Origin: Opitutia bacterium
GTDB lineage: Bacteria; Verrucomicrobiota; Verrucomicrobiia; Opitutales; Opitutaceae
Length of the DNA: 60,257 nucleotides
NCBI GenBank assembly: GCA_003142955.1
Contig: PLOH01000087.1
Span: 1 to 60,257 of the forward strand
Reading direction: 5' to 3'
Shown: piece by piece, positions 50,621 through 60,228 of the stretch
Position numbering within the stretch: position 1 is the first letter of the stretch
Layout of the letters: each line of letters begins with the position of its first letter
The notes under the pieces: generated by a model
What the model saw: the letters and a program-made list of their open reading frames with translations, nothing else
What the model was told of the DNA's origin: nothing
Database searches by the model: none
Made by a program: the position numbers and the translations under genes

Positions 50621-51376
50621 TCAAAGCAACGCCGGCAGCGCGTTGAACGCGGCCGTGAACCTGGCTGGGGGAATCGCCTTGTTCCGCAGGAAATCCCCGA
50701 AGTAATCCCAGGAGGCTGCCTCGCCGAGCAGCCGGTCGGGCGTGAGGACGCGGCTGAACACCTTGTTCTTGGCGTGATCGGAGCCGAACAAGCGCAAGGA
50801 AACCACGTTGTGGATATTAACGTCGGGATAGAAATTGAACTTGATCGTCTGGTGATCGTAGGCGGTGCCATGAAAGGCCATGAGCGCCTGGACCGCGGCG
50901 CGAAGCATGAAACCGTAAAGGCGGCTGTTTTCCACCGGCTCGTCCAATCGGCACCAGACATGATATCCACGGCCGCTGGCCACGATCAACGGCTCACACC
51001 CCAGGCCCTGGAGGCAGTTTCTCAGGGTGTGGAGGGCCAGATTCATCTCCGGGAGCACCACGGTGTTGTTGGCCTTGTGGTTATTATCCAGATTGAAGCA
51101 AAACACATCGTTGGCGCTGGCGTCAAAATACCGGCAAACGTTGCACTCCTTCGTGATGTGCAACTGGAGCAATTCATCCATCCGACGCTCAGAGATATTG
51201 ACCAACTTGTATTTGTGAAGGAGGCGAACGGCGGTGAGCTCTCCGTATTCCAGGCTGGCTCCGTCCGACAACAGCCGGTCCAGAAACGGGAAACCGAATT
51301 GCTCGGTTTCAACCTTGGCCGTGCCGTGAGTGAACCCGCGAGAGAATTCCTTGAGCAGGCTTACTCTTGGATCCAT
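50621..51376 (-). CDS. Small archaeo-eukaryotic-primase-like protein
   Basis: A 251-residue protein that resembles the AEP catalytic domain. An N-terminal metal-like CNVC (Cys78, Cys81) precedes VFCFNLDNN (Asp97, first acidic motif, with Asn95 where AEPs usually have Asp). SGRGYHVW (His139) matches motif II. NFYPDVNIHNVVSLRLFGSDHAKN (Asp185, Arg195, His201, Lys203) matches the motif III region and the RLxGSxHxK strand of small-subunit primases. AEPs make primers or extend DNA ends. The Asn95 change could weaken polymerase activity. It overlaps the HAD gene by 16 bp, so they are one operon. A different nucleotide-binding fold cannot be excluded. Confidence 0.62.
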   Translation of the reverse strand: MDPRVSLLKEFSRGFTHGTAKVETEQFGFPFLDRLLSDGASLEYGELTAVRLLHKYKLVNISERRMDELLQLHITKECNVCRYFDASANDVFCFNLDNNHKANNTVVLPEMNLALHTLRNCLQGLGCEPLIVASGRGYHVWCRLDEPVENSRLYGFMLRAAVQALMAFHGTAYDHQTIKFNFYPDVNIHNVVSLRLFGSDHAKNKVFSRVLTPDRLLGEAASWDYFGDFLRNKAIPPARFTAAFNALPALL

Positions 51377-51990
51377 CGCTCCACCTCCGTAAAAGTTTGG
51401 AAACCCCGGGCGGCGTGCTCCGGCAGCGACTGGTGCTTCGGCATGATCGGATAGTAGACATTGACGCCGTAGCGCCCACCGTGAGCGAGATTGAAGACAT
51501 CGTCGTCCACCAGGTGCCGGATGCCCCAGGCTTTGCAGAAGACAATCTTGTTCAACGCCATGAACAGGTAGTCAAAGGGGATGGCGTTTTCTTTCAGCCA
51601 TGCTCGCGTGCCGTCGTTGGCTCTCCGCAGATCCCGCTGGGTACAGATGACGATTCGCCAGTGATTCCGCTGGAGCCGTTGCATGAATTCGACGCCGTCG
51701 GCGCGGGCGCGGGCCATCCGATAGCAGTGCGCGTGAATCTTGTATCGGCAAAAAGAATACTCCGTGCTCAGCAGATCACCGGCCTCGGGCGCGTCGTTCT
51801 GGATTCTTTCCAGATAGCGGTGGAACGTGGCCTCGGGCAGGGCCTCGGCCCGGTCGTAGGGGAACTGCCCATGGCGCAAGGTTTCGGTGAAATTATTGAG
51901 CGTATCATCCAGATCGACGGCAATGGTCCGGGGGGCCGCGACCCCCACGGTGGGGGCAATCGATCCGGCGGGATTCGCAGGTTCTTTCAT
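51361..51990 (-). CDS. HAD-superfamily 5'(3')-nucleotidase-like protein
   Basis: A 209-residue HAD-fold phosphatase. Motif I is RTIAVDLDDTLNNF (nucleophile Asp26, Asp28), motif II is IVICTQRD (Thr117), motif III Lys lies in ALNKIVFCKAWG, and motif IV is HLVDDDVFNL (Asp162-Asp164). The DLDDTL plus long cap (YDRAEALPEATFHRYLERI) resembles cytosolic 5'(3')-deoxyribonucleotidases, which dephosphorylate nucleotides. It is transcribed first and overlaps the primase-like gene by 16 bp. Start ATG 51990; the long open frame upstream (to 52410) is antisense to the MFS gene and is not protein-like. Divergent from the MFS gene, 99 bp away. Confidence 0.78.
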   Translation of the reverse strand: MKEPANPAGSIAPTVGVAAPRTIAVDLDDTLNNFTETLRHGQFPYDRAEALPEATFHRYLERIQNDAPEAGDLLSTEYSFCRYKIHAHCYRMARARADGVEFMQRLQRNHWRIVICTQRDLRRANDGTRAWLKENAIPFDYLFMALNKIVFCKAWGIRHLVDDDVFNLAHGGRYGVNVYYPIMPKHQSLPEHAARGFQTFTEVERWIQE

Positions 51991-52089
51991 GGAGGCGGCC
52001 CGGTTCTTACCGCGCGGCTGACCGCATGGCAAGGCAGTCGGGGCTACTCGGGGCTTGACGGGCCCGGGCGGTCCGTAATTCCAGAAGCG

Positions 52090-53367
52090 ATGGAATCTGT
52101 TCCACCCGACGCCCGCGTCCGGACCTTCCTCGCGGACTGTCCCGATTTCGGCCGCTTCTGGTTCGCCCGCGTTGCCTCGGCCCTGGCCGTTCAGATGCAG
52201 GCGGTGGCGGTGGGCTGGCAGGTTTACGCGCTGACGGGCAGCGCGTTCGCCCTCGGCATGGTGGGATTGGCTCAGTTCCTGCCCATGGCGCTGCTGACGC
52301 TTCCGGCCGGCCACGCGGCCGACCGCTACGACCGCCGGACGATTTGCGTGATCGCCTTGACCGTTCAGTTCGCGGCGGGGGGCGTTCTCGCCGTCGGATG
52401 CTGGGGCCACTGGATTGGCGTGCCGGGCATTTTTGGCGCGGTGGCGCTGATTGCGGCGGCCCGGGCATTTGAGCGGCCGGCCAACCAGTCCCTCCTGCCC
52501 GCCTTGGTCCCGCGGCCTCTGGTTCCCAAGGCAGTGGCGTGGGCGACGGGCGGCTTTCAGAGCGCCTCGGTTGTTGGTCCCGCCCTGGGCGGCGTCCTGT
52601 ATGGGTTCGGGCCCGCCGTGCCCTACGCAACGGCGGCGGTCCTCGCCTTGGCGGCGCTGGCACTAATGGCCACCCTTCGGGTAACCCCGGGCGCCGTGCC
52701 GCGCGAGCCGGCGACTTTTCGCTCGATCTTTGCCGGCCTCGATTTCATCCGCCGGCAGCCGGTTATTCTCGGGAGCATATCCCTCGACCTCTTTGCCGTT
52801 CTGCTCGGCGGAGCCACGGCATTGCTGCCGGCATTCGCCCACGACATCCTGGGCGTCGGCGCCTGGGGCCTCGGTGCGCTGCGGGCGGCGCCTGCGGTTG
52901 GCTCCGTGCTCATGTCGGCCTACCTGGCGCGTCGGCCGTTGGAACGGCAAGTCGGGCGCAAGATGTTCGGGGCCGTCCTGGTCTTCGGAATGGCCACGAT
53001 TCTTTTTGGATTCTCCCGGTCGTTCGTGCTTTCGCTCGCCGCCCTGACGATGCTCGGCGCCGCCGATATCATCAGCGTAGTGGTGCGCAGTTCGCTCGTG
53101 CAATTGGCGACTCCCGATGCCATGCGCGGCCGCGTCAACGCGGTGAACGGTCTCTTTATCGGCACCTCCAACCAGTTGGGGGAATTCGAGTCCGGGGTCA
53201 CGGCCGCGCTGTTCGGCACGGTGGCCGCCACGGTGCTGGGCGGATTAGGCACGGTGGTCGTCGCCTTCCTCTGGATGCGTCTGTTTCCCGACCTTGGTCG
53301 CTTCGACCGCATCGATTCCCATTTGCCCGCGAACCAGGATCCGCCGCCGACTGCGGAGGACGGATAG
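52090..53367 (+). CDS. MFS transporter, EntS/MFS_3-type exporter
   Basis: A 425-residue major facilitator with 12 predicted helices. The first loop signature GHAADRYDRRTICV and the MFS_3 features (FERPANQSLLPALVPRPLVPKAVAWATGGFQSASVVGPALGG) place it among EntS-like exporters of siderophores or drugs. Helix 8 region VGAWGLGALRAAPAVGSVLMSAYLARRPLERQVGRKMFG is intact. No siderophore genes are nearby, so substrate is unknown. It starts 99 bp from the divergent HAD gene and ends 130 bp before the beta-mannosidase. Confidence 0.88.
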   Translation: MESVPPDARVRTFLADCPDFGRFWFARVASALAVQMQAVAVGWQVYALTGSAFALGMVGLAQFLPMALLTLPAGHAADRYDRRTICVIALTVQFAAGGVLAVGCWGHWIGVPGIFGAVALIAAARAFERPANQSLLPALVPRPLVPKAVAWATGGFQSASVVGPALGGVLYGFGPAVPYATAAVLALAALALMATLRVTPGAVPREPATFRSIFAGLDFIRRQPVILGSISLDLFAVLLGGATALLPAFAHDILGVGAWGLGALRAAPAVGSVLMSAYLARRPLERQVGRKMFGAVLVFGMATILFGFSRSFVLSLAALTMLGAADIISVVVRSSLVQLATPDAMRGRVNAVNGLFIGTSNQLGEFESGVTAALFGTVAATVLGGLGTVVVAFLWMRLFPDLGRFDRIDSHLPANQDPPPTAEDG

Positions 53368-53497
53368 CCTGCTCGCCGGCCGACTCGTTCCAGGCGCCGG
53401 CGGGAAAAAGAGCCATCGCCGCGTGGTGCTCTCCACTTGCCTTTGCGGGGGCGGGGTGGTGCTCTTGACCCAAGAGAAACGGCATTGGAACGAGCTT

Positions 53498-56086
53498 ATG
53501 AGACCACACAGCCTTCTGACCTTCTTGCTCAGCTTTCTTTTCCCGCTGCTGGCCCTTCCGGCGTTGGCCCAGGCCGACCGCTCGGAGAAACAGATCATCT
53601 CCCTGGATCAGGGCTGGGAATTTCACCAGCGTGGCGCCCCGCCTGAATCGCCCATGGCGGCGTGGCGTCAGGCGCAGGTGCCCGGCGACGTGCATCTCGA
53701 TCTCCTGCATTACCAGCTGATTCCCGATCCGTTCTTCCGGGACAATGAAGCCACGCTTCAATGGATCAGCCAAGCGGACTGGGAATACCGTACGACGTTC
53801 CCGGCGACGCCAGCGTTGATGCAACGCCGGCAGATCGAACTGGTGTTTGAGGGGCTGGACGCTTTCTGCGAAGTCTACCTGAACGATCAACGGGTCCTCG
53901 CCGCGGACAACATGTTTCGCGTCTGGCGCGTGGCGGCCAAGCCGTTTCTGAAAACCGGCGATAACCGGCTCCGGATTGTCTTTCCCGCGCCGGATCCAGC
54001 CGCGGAGAAAATCGCGGCGACCGATCCTTGGCACGCGAAGACAGGCGTGGCGGCCAAGACCTACGTCCGCAAGGCCGCCTACGAATACGGTTGGGACTGG
54101 GGACCGACCTTTGTCACCAGCGGCGTCTGGCGGCCGGTCAGGATCGAGGCTTGGGACCAGGCGCGCATCTCGGATCTGCATATCCGCCAGCGCGACGTGA
54201 CGGCGGACGTCGCCCACCTCACAGCAGAGGTAGAGGTAACCGCGATGGCCAAGGCAGTCGCGGAAGTGAACGTGCAGTTTCAGGAATCCGGTCGCCCGGC
54301 GCAGGTGAGGCGCGAGGTCGAGCTCCATGCCGGAGTGAATCACGTGGATATCCCGATCGAGATCCGGCAGCCGCAGCTTTGGTATCCGACGGGCTACGGC
54401 GAACAGCCGCTGTACGCGTTCGAAGCACAAGCAAAGATCGGTGCGGAGACGGTGGATGCCCGCAAAGTCCGCACGGGCCTCCGCACGGTGGAATTGCGCC
54501 GGGAGGTGGATCAGTGGGGGCGATCATTCGAATTCGTGGTCAACGGAATCCCGATCTTCGCGAAGGGGGCCGATGTGATTCCCTTCGATAGTTTCCCCAA
54601 TCGTGTGGTTACGGCAGACTACCGTCGGATTCTCGAGTCTGCCAAGGCGGCCAACATGAATACCATCCGCCACTGGGGCGGCGGCTATTACGAGACGGAC
54701 GAGTTCTACGGTCTGTGTGACGAGCTCGGCCTGATGGTCTGGCAGGACTTCATGTTCGGCAACGAAATGCAGCCGGGCACCTATCCCTTCAAGTTGAGCG
54801 TGGCGCAGGAGGCGGCGGACCAGATCCGGCGCCTGCGCAACCACCCGAGCATTGTGCTGTGGTCCGGCAACAATGAGACCGAGGCGGCGTTCGGCTGGCC
54901 GGGCCGGGTGAACGTCGACCCCGCGACATTCCTTCAGATGTGGAAGGACTACCTCACGATCTCCAGCGGAATCCTCGCCCAGGCGGTGAAGGGATTGGAT
55001 CCCGAGACCCCGTATTGGCCGAGTTCGCCCAGCGCTGATTACGAGGCGACTTCTGCCGCGTACGAATCCGGGGATCAGCACGATTGGAGCATCTGGCACG
55101 GCAAGGAGCCCTTTGCCGCGTACGAGAATAAGCACTTCCGTTTCGTGTCAGAGTACGGATTCCAATCTTTCCCGGAAATGCGAACGGTCGAGTCTTACAC
55201 CACGGCCGATGATCGCACCGGGATCTTCACGCCGGTGATGCTCGCGCATCAGAAGAGCCCGATTGGCAACGGTCTCATCCACGATTACCTGTTGCGGGAC
55301 TATCCCGAGCCGAAGGATTTTGCCGCGCTGCTCTATGTCAGCCAGGTGTTGCAGGCCGAGGGCGTGAAGCTCGGTGCCGAGCATCTGCGGTGCGAGCGCC
55401 CCCGCTGCATGGGGTCGATTTTTTGGCAGCTCAATGATTGCTGGCCGGTGGCGTCGTGGGCGAGCATCGACTACTACGGCCGGTGGAAGGCCCTGCAGTA
55501 TTACGCCCGGCGCTTCTACGCTCCGCTGCTCGTCTCACCCCATTTGGAGGACGGCCAGCTGGCGGTATACGTGGTGTCTGACCGGACGCAGCCGGGCGCC
55601 GCCAGCCTGCGGGTGCGCCTGATGACTTTCGACGGCATGGCATTGCACGACCAGACCGTCCCGGCGCAAATTCCAGCCCTGTCGAGCCAGATTTATCTGA
55701 AAACCCAACCCCAGCAATGGCTGCCAGCCGGGACGAACCCCGCAAATGTCTTCATCGCCGCCGATCTGACCGTGGATGGCCGGTCGGTTTCCCGCAACCT
55801 GATCTATCTGCAGCCGACCAAGCAGGTGCGTCTGCCGGTTGCGACGGTCACCGCCGAAGTCCGGGCCGACGGAGACGCGTATCGCGTGCGCCTCGCGTCC
55901 AAGGTGCTCGCCCGCAGCGTTTATCTTTCCTTCGGGGCGCTGGACGTGGAGCTCTCCGACAACTACTTCGACCTGTTGCCCGGAGAAGCCGTCGACCTTC
56001 GGATCAAGAGCTCGGCGAGTCTGGACAACCTTCGGAAGAACCTCACGATTCGCTCGCTCGTGGATGCCTTCCCGCCGAATTCATAG
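53498..56086 (+). CDS. GH2 beta-mannosidase, exported
   Basis: An 862-residue enzyme releasing beta-mannose from the non-reducing end. A signal peptide (about 6-25, LLTFLLSFLFPLLALPALAQA) is followed by two beta-sandwich domains, a TIM barrel (about 365-660) and C-terminal sandwiches. Acid/base Glu460 (WSGNNETEAAFGW) and nucleophile Glu552 (FRFVSEYGFQSFP) fit GH2 mannosidases, as does FWQLNDCWPVASWASIDYYGRWKALQYYARRFYAP. It starts a group with the GH92 alpha-mannosidase and a sugar porter. ATG 53498 is chosen because it begins the signal peptide. Substrate could be mannan or N-glycan core. Confidence 0.92.
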   Translation: MRPHSLLTFLLSFLFPLLALPALAQADRSEKQIISLDQGWEFHQRGAPPESPMAAWRQAQVPGDVHLDLLHYQLIPDPFFRDNEATLQWISQADWEYRTTFPATPALMQRRQIELVFEGLDAFCEVYLNDQRVLAADNMFRVWRVAAKPFLKTGDNRLRIVFPAPDPAAEKIAATDPWHAKTGVAAKTYVRKAAYEYGWDWGPTFVTSGVWRPVRIEAWDQARISDLHIRQRDVTADVAHLTAEVEVTAMAKAVAEVNVQFQESGRPAQVRREVELHAGVNHVDIPIEIRQPQLWYPTGYGEQPLYAFEAQAKIGAETVDARKVRTGLRTVELRREVDQWGRSFEFVVNGIPIFAKGADVIPFDSFPNRVVTADYRRILESAKAANMNTIRHWGGGYYETDEFYGLCDELGLMVWQDFMFGNEMQPGTYPFKLSVAQEAADQIRRLRNHPSIVLWSGNNETEAAFGWPGRVNVDPATFLQMWKDYLTISSGILAQAVKGLDPETPYWPSSPSADYEATSAAYESGDQHDWSIWHGKEPFAAYENKHFRFVSEYGFQSFPEMRTVESYTTADDRTGIFTPVMLAHQKSPIGNGLIHDYLLRDYPEPKDFAALLYVSQVLQAEGVKLGAEHLRCERPRCMGSIFWQLNDCWPVASWASIDYYGRWKALQYYARRFYAPLLVSPHLEDGQLAVYVVSDRTQPGAASLRVRLMTFDGMALHDQTVPAQIPALSSQIYLKTQPQQWLPAGTNPANVFIAADLTVDGRSVSRNLIYLQPTKQVRLPVATVTAEVRADGDAYRVRLASKVLARSVYLSFGALDVELSDNYFDLLPGEAVDLRIKSSASLDNLRKNLTIRSLVDAFPPNS

Positions 56087-56144
56087 AGCACCCGGCTGGG
56101 ATCGCTGGTGCATTCAATCCGAAGCCTTGGTTAAGAGTTCCTCG

Positions 56145-58370
56145 ATGAAACCTGCTTTATTGCTGTCGGCTCTGTTCCTGGTTGTGGCCCGGGCTGCCCC
56201 GCTGCCGGTGGATGAAGCCCTGCCGCTCGTCGGCGCGGCCGGCCACGGTCACACGTACCCCGGGGCCACAGTGCCTTTCGGGTTTGTCCAACTCAGTCCC
56301 GACACCCGCACCGAAGGCTGGGACGCCTGCTCGGGTTACCACTATTCCGACTCCACCATCATGGGCTTCAGCCACACCCATCTCTCGGGAACCGGCGCCG
56401 CAGATTTGGGACAGGTCTTGATCATGCCGTTCACTGGTGGGCTTGATGAAGGCGCGGGCTACAAACCCCTGGCGGCGGAACGATTCCAGTCCCGCTTTTC
56501 GCACGACGACGAGAAGGCCCAACCGGGCTATTACCGGGTTTCGCTGACGAGCTATAGCATCACAGCGGAACTGACCGCCACCGCCCACGCCGGGATGCAC
56601 CGCTATGCTTTCCCGGCTTCGGAACAGGGCCATCTCCTGGTTGATCTGGTGCACGGCATCAACAACCCGCCGACCGGAGCGGATCTGAAGATCGAAAACG
56701 ACCACCTCGTCACCGGGTATCGCTCGAGCGATGGTTGGGCGAGGAACAAGACGGTCTACTTCGTCATCGAGTGTTCCCGCGCCTTCGAGAGTTTCGGCCT
56801 CGAGGTGGATGACAAGCCGCTGGAGCCGGGCCTAACCGAAGCGAAGGGGAAGAATGTTCGCTGCCATTTGGATTACCGGACTTCTGCGGGACAAGCGATC
56901 GTGCTTCGCGTCGGCCTTTCGCCCACCAGCCTGGAGGAAGCAAGGGAGAATCTGCAGACGGAAATCCCGACCTGGGACTTTGACGCGATCCGGGAATCAG
57001 CCAGAGCGGCCTGGAACGAGAATCTGGCGCGCATCCGGGTCGATTCGTCCAATCCCAACATCCGGCAGACCTTCTATTCGGCGCTCTATCACACGATGAC
57101 CGCGCCGACGCTTTACGACAACGCCGACGGTTCCTACCGCGGCACCGACAACGTCGTCCGTTCCAGCGGTTTTCACCACTATTCTACGTTCTCGCTGTGG
57201 GACACGTTCCGCGCCGAACATCCTCTGCTGACCCTCACCGAACCGGAACGGGTCAATGATTTTGTCCGGAGCCTGCTCGCTTTTTACCAGGAATCGCCCG
57301 ACCACGTGCTGCCACTCTGGCCGCTCACGAGCTGCGACACCGAGTGCATGATCGGCTATCATGCGGTTCCGGTCATTTACGATGCCTACCGCAAGGGGTT
57401 TCGCGGCTTTGACGCCGAACTGGCCTACCGGGCGATGTGCGACACGGCCAGGAGCGGCCGCAACTGGCAGGACGAGTATCAAAAACTGGGTTACGTTTCG
57501 GCCGAAACCGGCAAGGGCAAGCAGGCCGCCTCGCGCACGCTCGAATTCGCGTTTGACGACTGGTGCATTGCGCAAATGGCCCGCGCGCTCGGCAAGACGG
57601 GGGACTTCGAGTCGTTCATCAAACGATCTCAGAGCTACGCCGCCACGTTCGATCCCGCAACCGGGTTTTTCCGCGGCCGAACCGCCCGCGGGTCTTTCCG
57701 CGAGCCGTTTGATCCGCGAGCGGTTTCGTTCGACGATTTTACCGAGGCCAACGCCTGGCAATACGCGTTCTCCGTCCCCCACGATGTCCCGGGGATGATC
57801 AAGCTTTACGGCGGGGACCAGTCTTTCATTCGGAAGCTCGACCAGCTTTTTGAGTCCGATTCCGACATCGGCAACTATTTGATCGATGTGTCGGGCCTCG
57901 TGGGCCAGTATTCTCACGGTAACGAGCCGTGCCACCACATCGCCTACCTTTACGCGCTGGCGGGCGCCCAGTACAAGACCGCGCAGCGCGTGCGGCAAAT
58001 CATGCTGACGCAGTATGACAACACCCCCGAAGGCCTGGATGGCAACGACGACTGCGGACAGATTTCCGCCTGGTACGTGTGGAGCGCGATGGGACTTTAT
58101 CCGGTGAACCCGGCCGATGGTGTTTACGTGATTGGCAGTCCGTTGGTCGAGAAGGCCACTATTAATCTCGATCCCAAGTATTACGCAGGCGGATCGTTCA
58201 CCATCATTGCCCATGGGGTGTCCAAGCAGAATGGCTACGTGCAGTCGGCCAAGCTAAACGGCCAAGCGCTGAATCGCCCGTGGATCACTCACGAGGAACT
58301 GGTAAAGGGCGGAACACTCGTGCTTGATATGGGCGTGCTGCCGAACAGATCCTGGGGCGCTGAGAATTAA
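56145..58370 (+). CDS. GH92 alpha-mannosidase, exported
   Basis: A 741-residue calcium-dependent alpha-mannosidase. The signal peptide is MKPALLLSALFLVVARA. The N-terminal sandwich begins LPLVGAAGHGHTYPGATVPFGFVQLSPDTR and SGYHYSDSTIMGFSHTHLSG. The (alpha/alpha)6 part includes FYSALYHTMTAPTLYDNADG, NEPCHHIAYLYALAGAQ and the family signature GLDGNDDCGQISAWYVWSAMGLYPVNP. GH92 enzymes remove alpha-1,2/1,3/1,6-mannose from yeast mannan or N-glycans. It follows the beta-mannosidase by 58 bp and precedes the porter by 12 bp, so the three are probably one operon. Confidence 0.93.
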   Translation: MKPALLLSALFLVVARAAPLPVDEALPLVGAAGHGHTYPGATVPFGFVQLSPDTRTEGWDACSGYHYSDSTIMGFSHTHLSGTGAADLGQVLIMPFTGGLDEGAGYKPLAAERFQSRFSHDDEKAQPGYYRVSLTSYSITAELTATAHAGMHRYAFPASEQGHLLVDLVHGINNPPTGADLKIENDHLVTGYRSSDGWARNKTVYFVIECSRAFESFGLEVDDKPLEPGLTEAKGKNVRCHLDYRTSAGQAIVLRVGLSPTSLEEARENLQTEIPTWDFDAIRESARAAWNENLARIRVDSSNPNIRQTFYSALYHTMTAPTLYDNADGSYRGTDNVVRSSGFHHYSTFSLWDTFRAEHPLLTLTEPERVNDFVRSLLAFYQESPDHVLPLWPLTSCDTECMIGYHAVPVIYDAYRKGFRGFDAELAYRAMCDTARSGRNWQDEYQKLGYVSAETGKGKQAASRTLEFAFDDWCIAQMARALGKTGDFESFIKRSQSYAATFDPATGFFRGRTARGSFREPFDPRAVSFDDFTEANAWQYAFSVPHDVPGMIKLYGGDQSFIRKLDQLFESDSDIGNYLIDVSGLVGQYSHGNEPCHHIAYLYALAGAQYKTAQRVRQIMLTQYDNTPEGLDGNDDCGQISAWYVWSAMGLYPVNPADGVYVIGSPLVEKATINLDPKYYAGGSFTIIAHGVSKQNGYVQSAKLNGQALNRPWITHEELVKGGTLVLDMGVLPNRSWGAEN

Positions 58371-58382
58371 AATCCTTCCCTT

Positions 58383-59801
58383 ATGACACCTCCTGACCAG
58401 ACCCAAGTGGCGCGGCAGTCCGATCCGCTGGCGCCCGCCCAGACCTACCGCGGCCCCTTCGCGTTGATGACGGTCCTGTTTTTCATGTGGGGCTTCATGA
58501 CGGTCTGGAACGACATCCTCATCCCACAATTCAAGGAGGCCTTCACCCTGGATTTTTTCCAGGCAATGCTGGTGCAGTTCGCCTTCTTTGGCGCCTACGG
58601 AGTTGGCGCGCTGGCCTACTACATCGTTTCGATGATCTGGGGCGATCCAATCAATCGGATCGGCTACAAGAACGGCGTGATCATCGGCCTGTTGCTCGCC
58701 GCTGGCGGCAGTGCGCTCTTTTATCCCGCCGCGACGCTCGTGTCCTACCCGTTCTTCCTGGTGGACCTGTTCGTGGTCGGTCTGGGTTTTGCGATACTCC
58801 AGATCGCCGCCAATCCCTATGTGACCATTCTCGGGCCGGAACGGACCGCCTCGAGCAGGCTGAATCTCTCCCAGGCGTTCAATTCATTCGGCACGACCAT
58901 CGGGCCGATCATCGGGGGCTGGCTGATCTTCACGGTCTTCACTCGTCCCGGCATCCACGGCGCCGATGCGGTCAAGGTCCCCTACCTCTGCTTTGCGATC
59001 GTGTTCGCCCTGCTGGCGGTTCTTTTCAAGTTCGCTCATCTCCCCAACTTCGCCAATGCGGAGCATCCCGCCCGCGGCTGGGGCGCGCTGAAACATCCGC
59101 ACACCGTCCTCGGCATGCTGGCGATCTTCATGTACGTCGGCGGCGAGGTTTCGGTGGGCAGCGCAATCATCAACTATCTCGGCACACCCCGACTCGGCAG
59201 CATTTCGCACGATGCCGCCAAAAACTTCCTGGCGTTCTATTGGGGCGGACTGATGATCGGGCGATTCATGGGCGCCTTCGCGCTGAGCGACATGCGCGGC
59301 TGGCTCAAGAAGACCCTGACCGTCGTGGTGCCGGTGGTGGCGTTCGTCGTCATCATCATCGCCTCGGGTCTGTCCAATGCGCTGCATTACGGCGTTTTCC
59401 TGGCGATTCTGCCCGTGATGTTCTTCCTTGGCGCAGCCGGCCCACAACGGATGCTGGCCCTGTTCAGCGTCGTCATCATCGGGCTTTTGGCCACTAGCAT
59501 GTTAACTGATGGCGCCACCGCATTGTGGACGATCCTCGCCGTGGGCATGTTCTGTTCGGTGATGTGGTCGAACATCTTCTCCCTCGCGATTGAGGGGCTC
59601 GGTTCGCTCAAGAGTCAGGGCTCCTCGCTGCTGGTCATGGGGATCCTGGGCGCCGCTGTTCTTTCACCCCTCCAAGGCAAGGTCGCGGATCTCTACGGCA
59701 TTCAACACTCATTCGTCGTGCCGATGGTGGCGTTCGCGTTCATCGCCTTCTATGGCATCTATGGCTACCGCGCCGGCCGGAAGGAGCTTGTCGCCGCGTG
59801 A
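58383..59801 (+). CDS. FucP/GluP-type sugar:H+ symporter
   Basis: A 472-residue MFS sugar porter with 12 helices, of the fucose/glucose-galactose-mannose group. The start FALMTVLFFMWGFMTVWNDILIPQFKEAFTLDFFQAMLVQFAFFGAYGVGA is a clear family signature, as is LQIAANPYVTILGPERTASSRLNLSQAFNSFGTTIGPIIGG. Within this operon mannose is the likely cargo, by context. It starts 12 bp after the GH92 gene. Confidence 0.9.
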   Translation: MTPPDQTQVARQSDPLAPAQTYRGPFALMTVLFFMWGFMTVWNDILIPQFKEAFTLDFFQAMLVQFAFFGAYGVGALAYYIVSMIWGDPINRIGYKNGVIIGLLLAAGGSALFYPAATLVSYPFFLVDLFVVGLGFAILQIAANPYVTILGPERTASSRLNLSQAFNSFGTTIGPIIGGWLIFTVFTRPGIHGADAVKVPYLCFAIVFALLAVLFKFAHLPNFANAEHPARGWGALKHPHTVLGMLAIFMYVGGEVSVGSAIINYLGTPRLGSISHDAAKNFLAFYWGGLMIGRFMGAFALSDMRGWLKKTLTVVVPVVAFVVIIIASGLSNALHYGVFLAILPVMFFLGAAGPQRMLALFSVVIIGLLATSMLTDGATALWTILAVGMFCSVMWSNIFSLAIEGLGSLKSQGSSLLVMGILGAAVLSPLQGKVADLYGIQHSFVVPMVAFAFIAFYGIYGYRAGRKELVAA

Positions 59802-59937
59802 TGGGAGTAAGAGGCCCATGGATCCCACATCATTCTCGGCGACCCGAAGGTTCTGGAGTACGAACCGGAAAAGAAGAGTTGAGTGGGACCCATTCCGAGG
59901 TGAATCCAGTCCCCGCTCTTGAGCTTCCCTCCGCTTC

Positions 59938-60135
59938 ATGCCGACGAGCAAAAGGCGAATACGAGATCCGATGGCCCGTTCAGGACCGGATGAGCGCCAG
60001 CGCATGTGCACGCGTAAGCGCCGGTATCGCAGCCAGGGCGATGCCCTCGATGCGGCGTTGCTCGCCGGTGCCGAGCGCCATCGCCAAGCCTACGTATGCC
60101 CGATCTGTGGCTGCTGGCATCTGACGACCGTCTAG
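59938..60135 (+). CDS. Small zinc-ribbon-like protein
   Basis: Sixty-five residues. The core MCTRKRRYRSQGDALDAALLAG then AYVCPICGCWHLTT gives Cys...CxxC...His, a pattern common in short bacterial or phage proteins annotated only as hypothetical or zinc-ribbon. The start may be ATG 59938, ATG 59971 or ATG 60004; the latter begins at the conserved core. No nearby partner is recognised. Confidence 0.55.
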   Translation: MPTSKRRIRDPMARSGPDERQRMCTRKRRYRSQGDALDAALLAGAERHRQAYVCPICGCWHLTTV

Positions 60136-60228
60136 CCACGGCGGCCGCCAAATCTACTGGCCGGCGTCCCCGACCAACCCTGGTCGCCCGGAAGCATGGG
60201 CTTTTGTTTTTGAACGAGTCTCGTCTGA

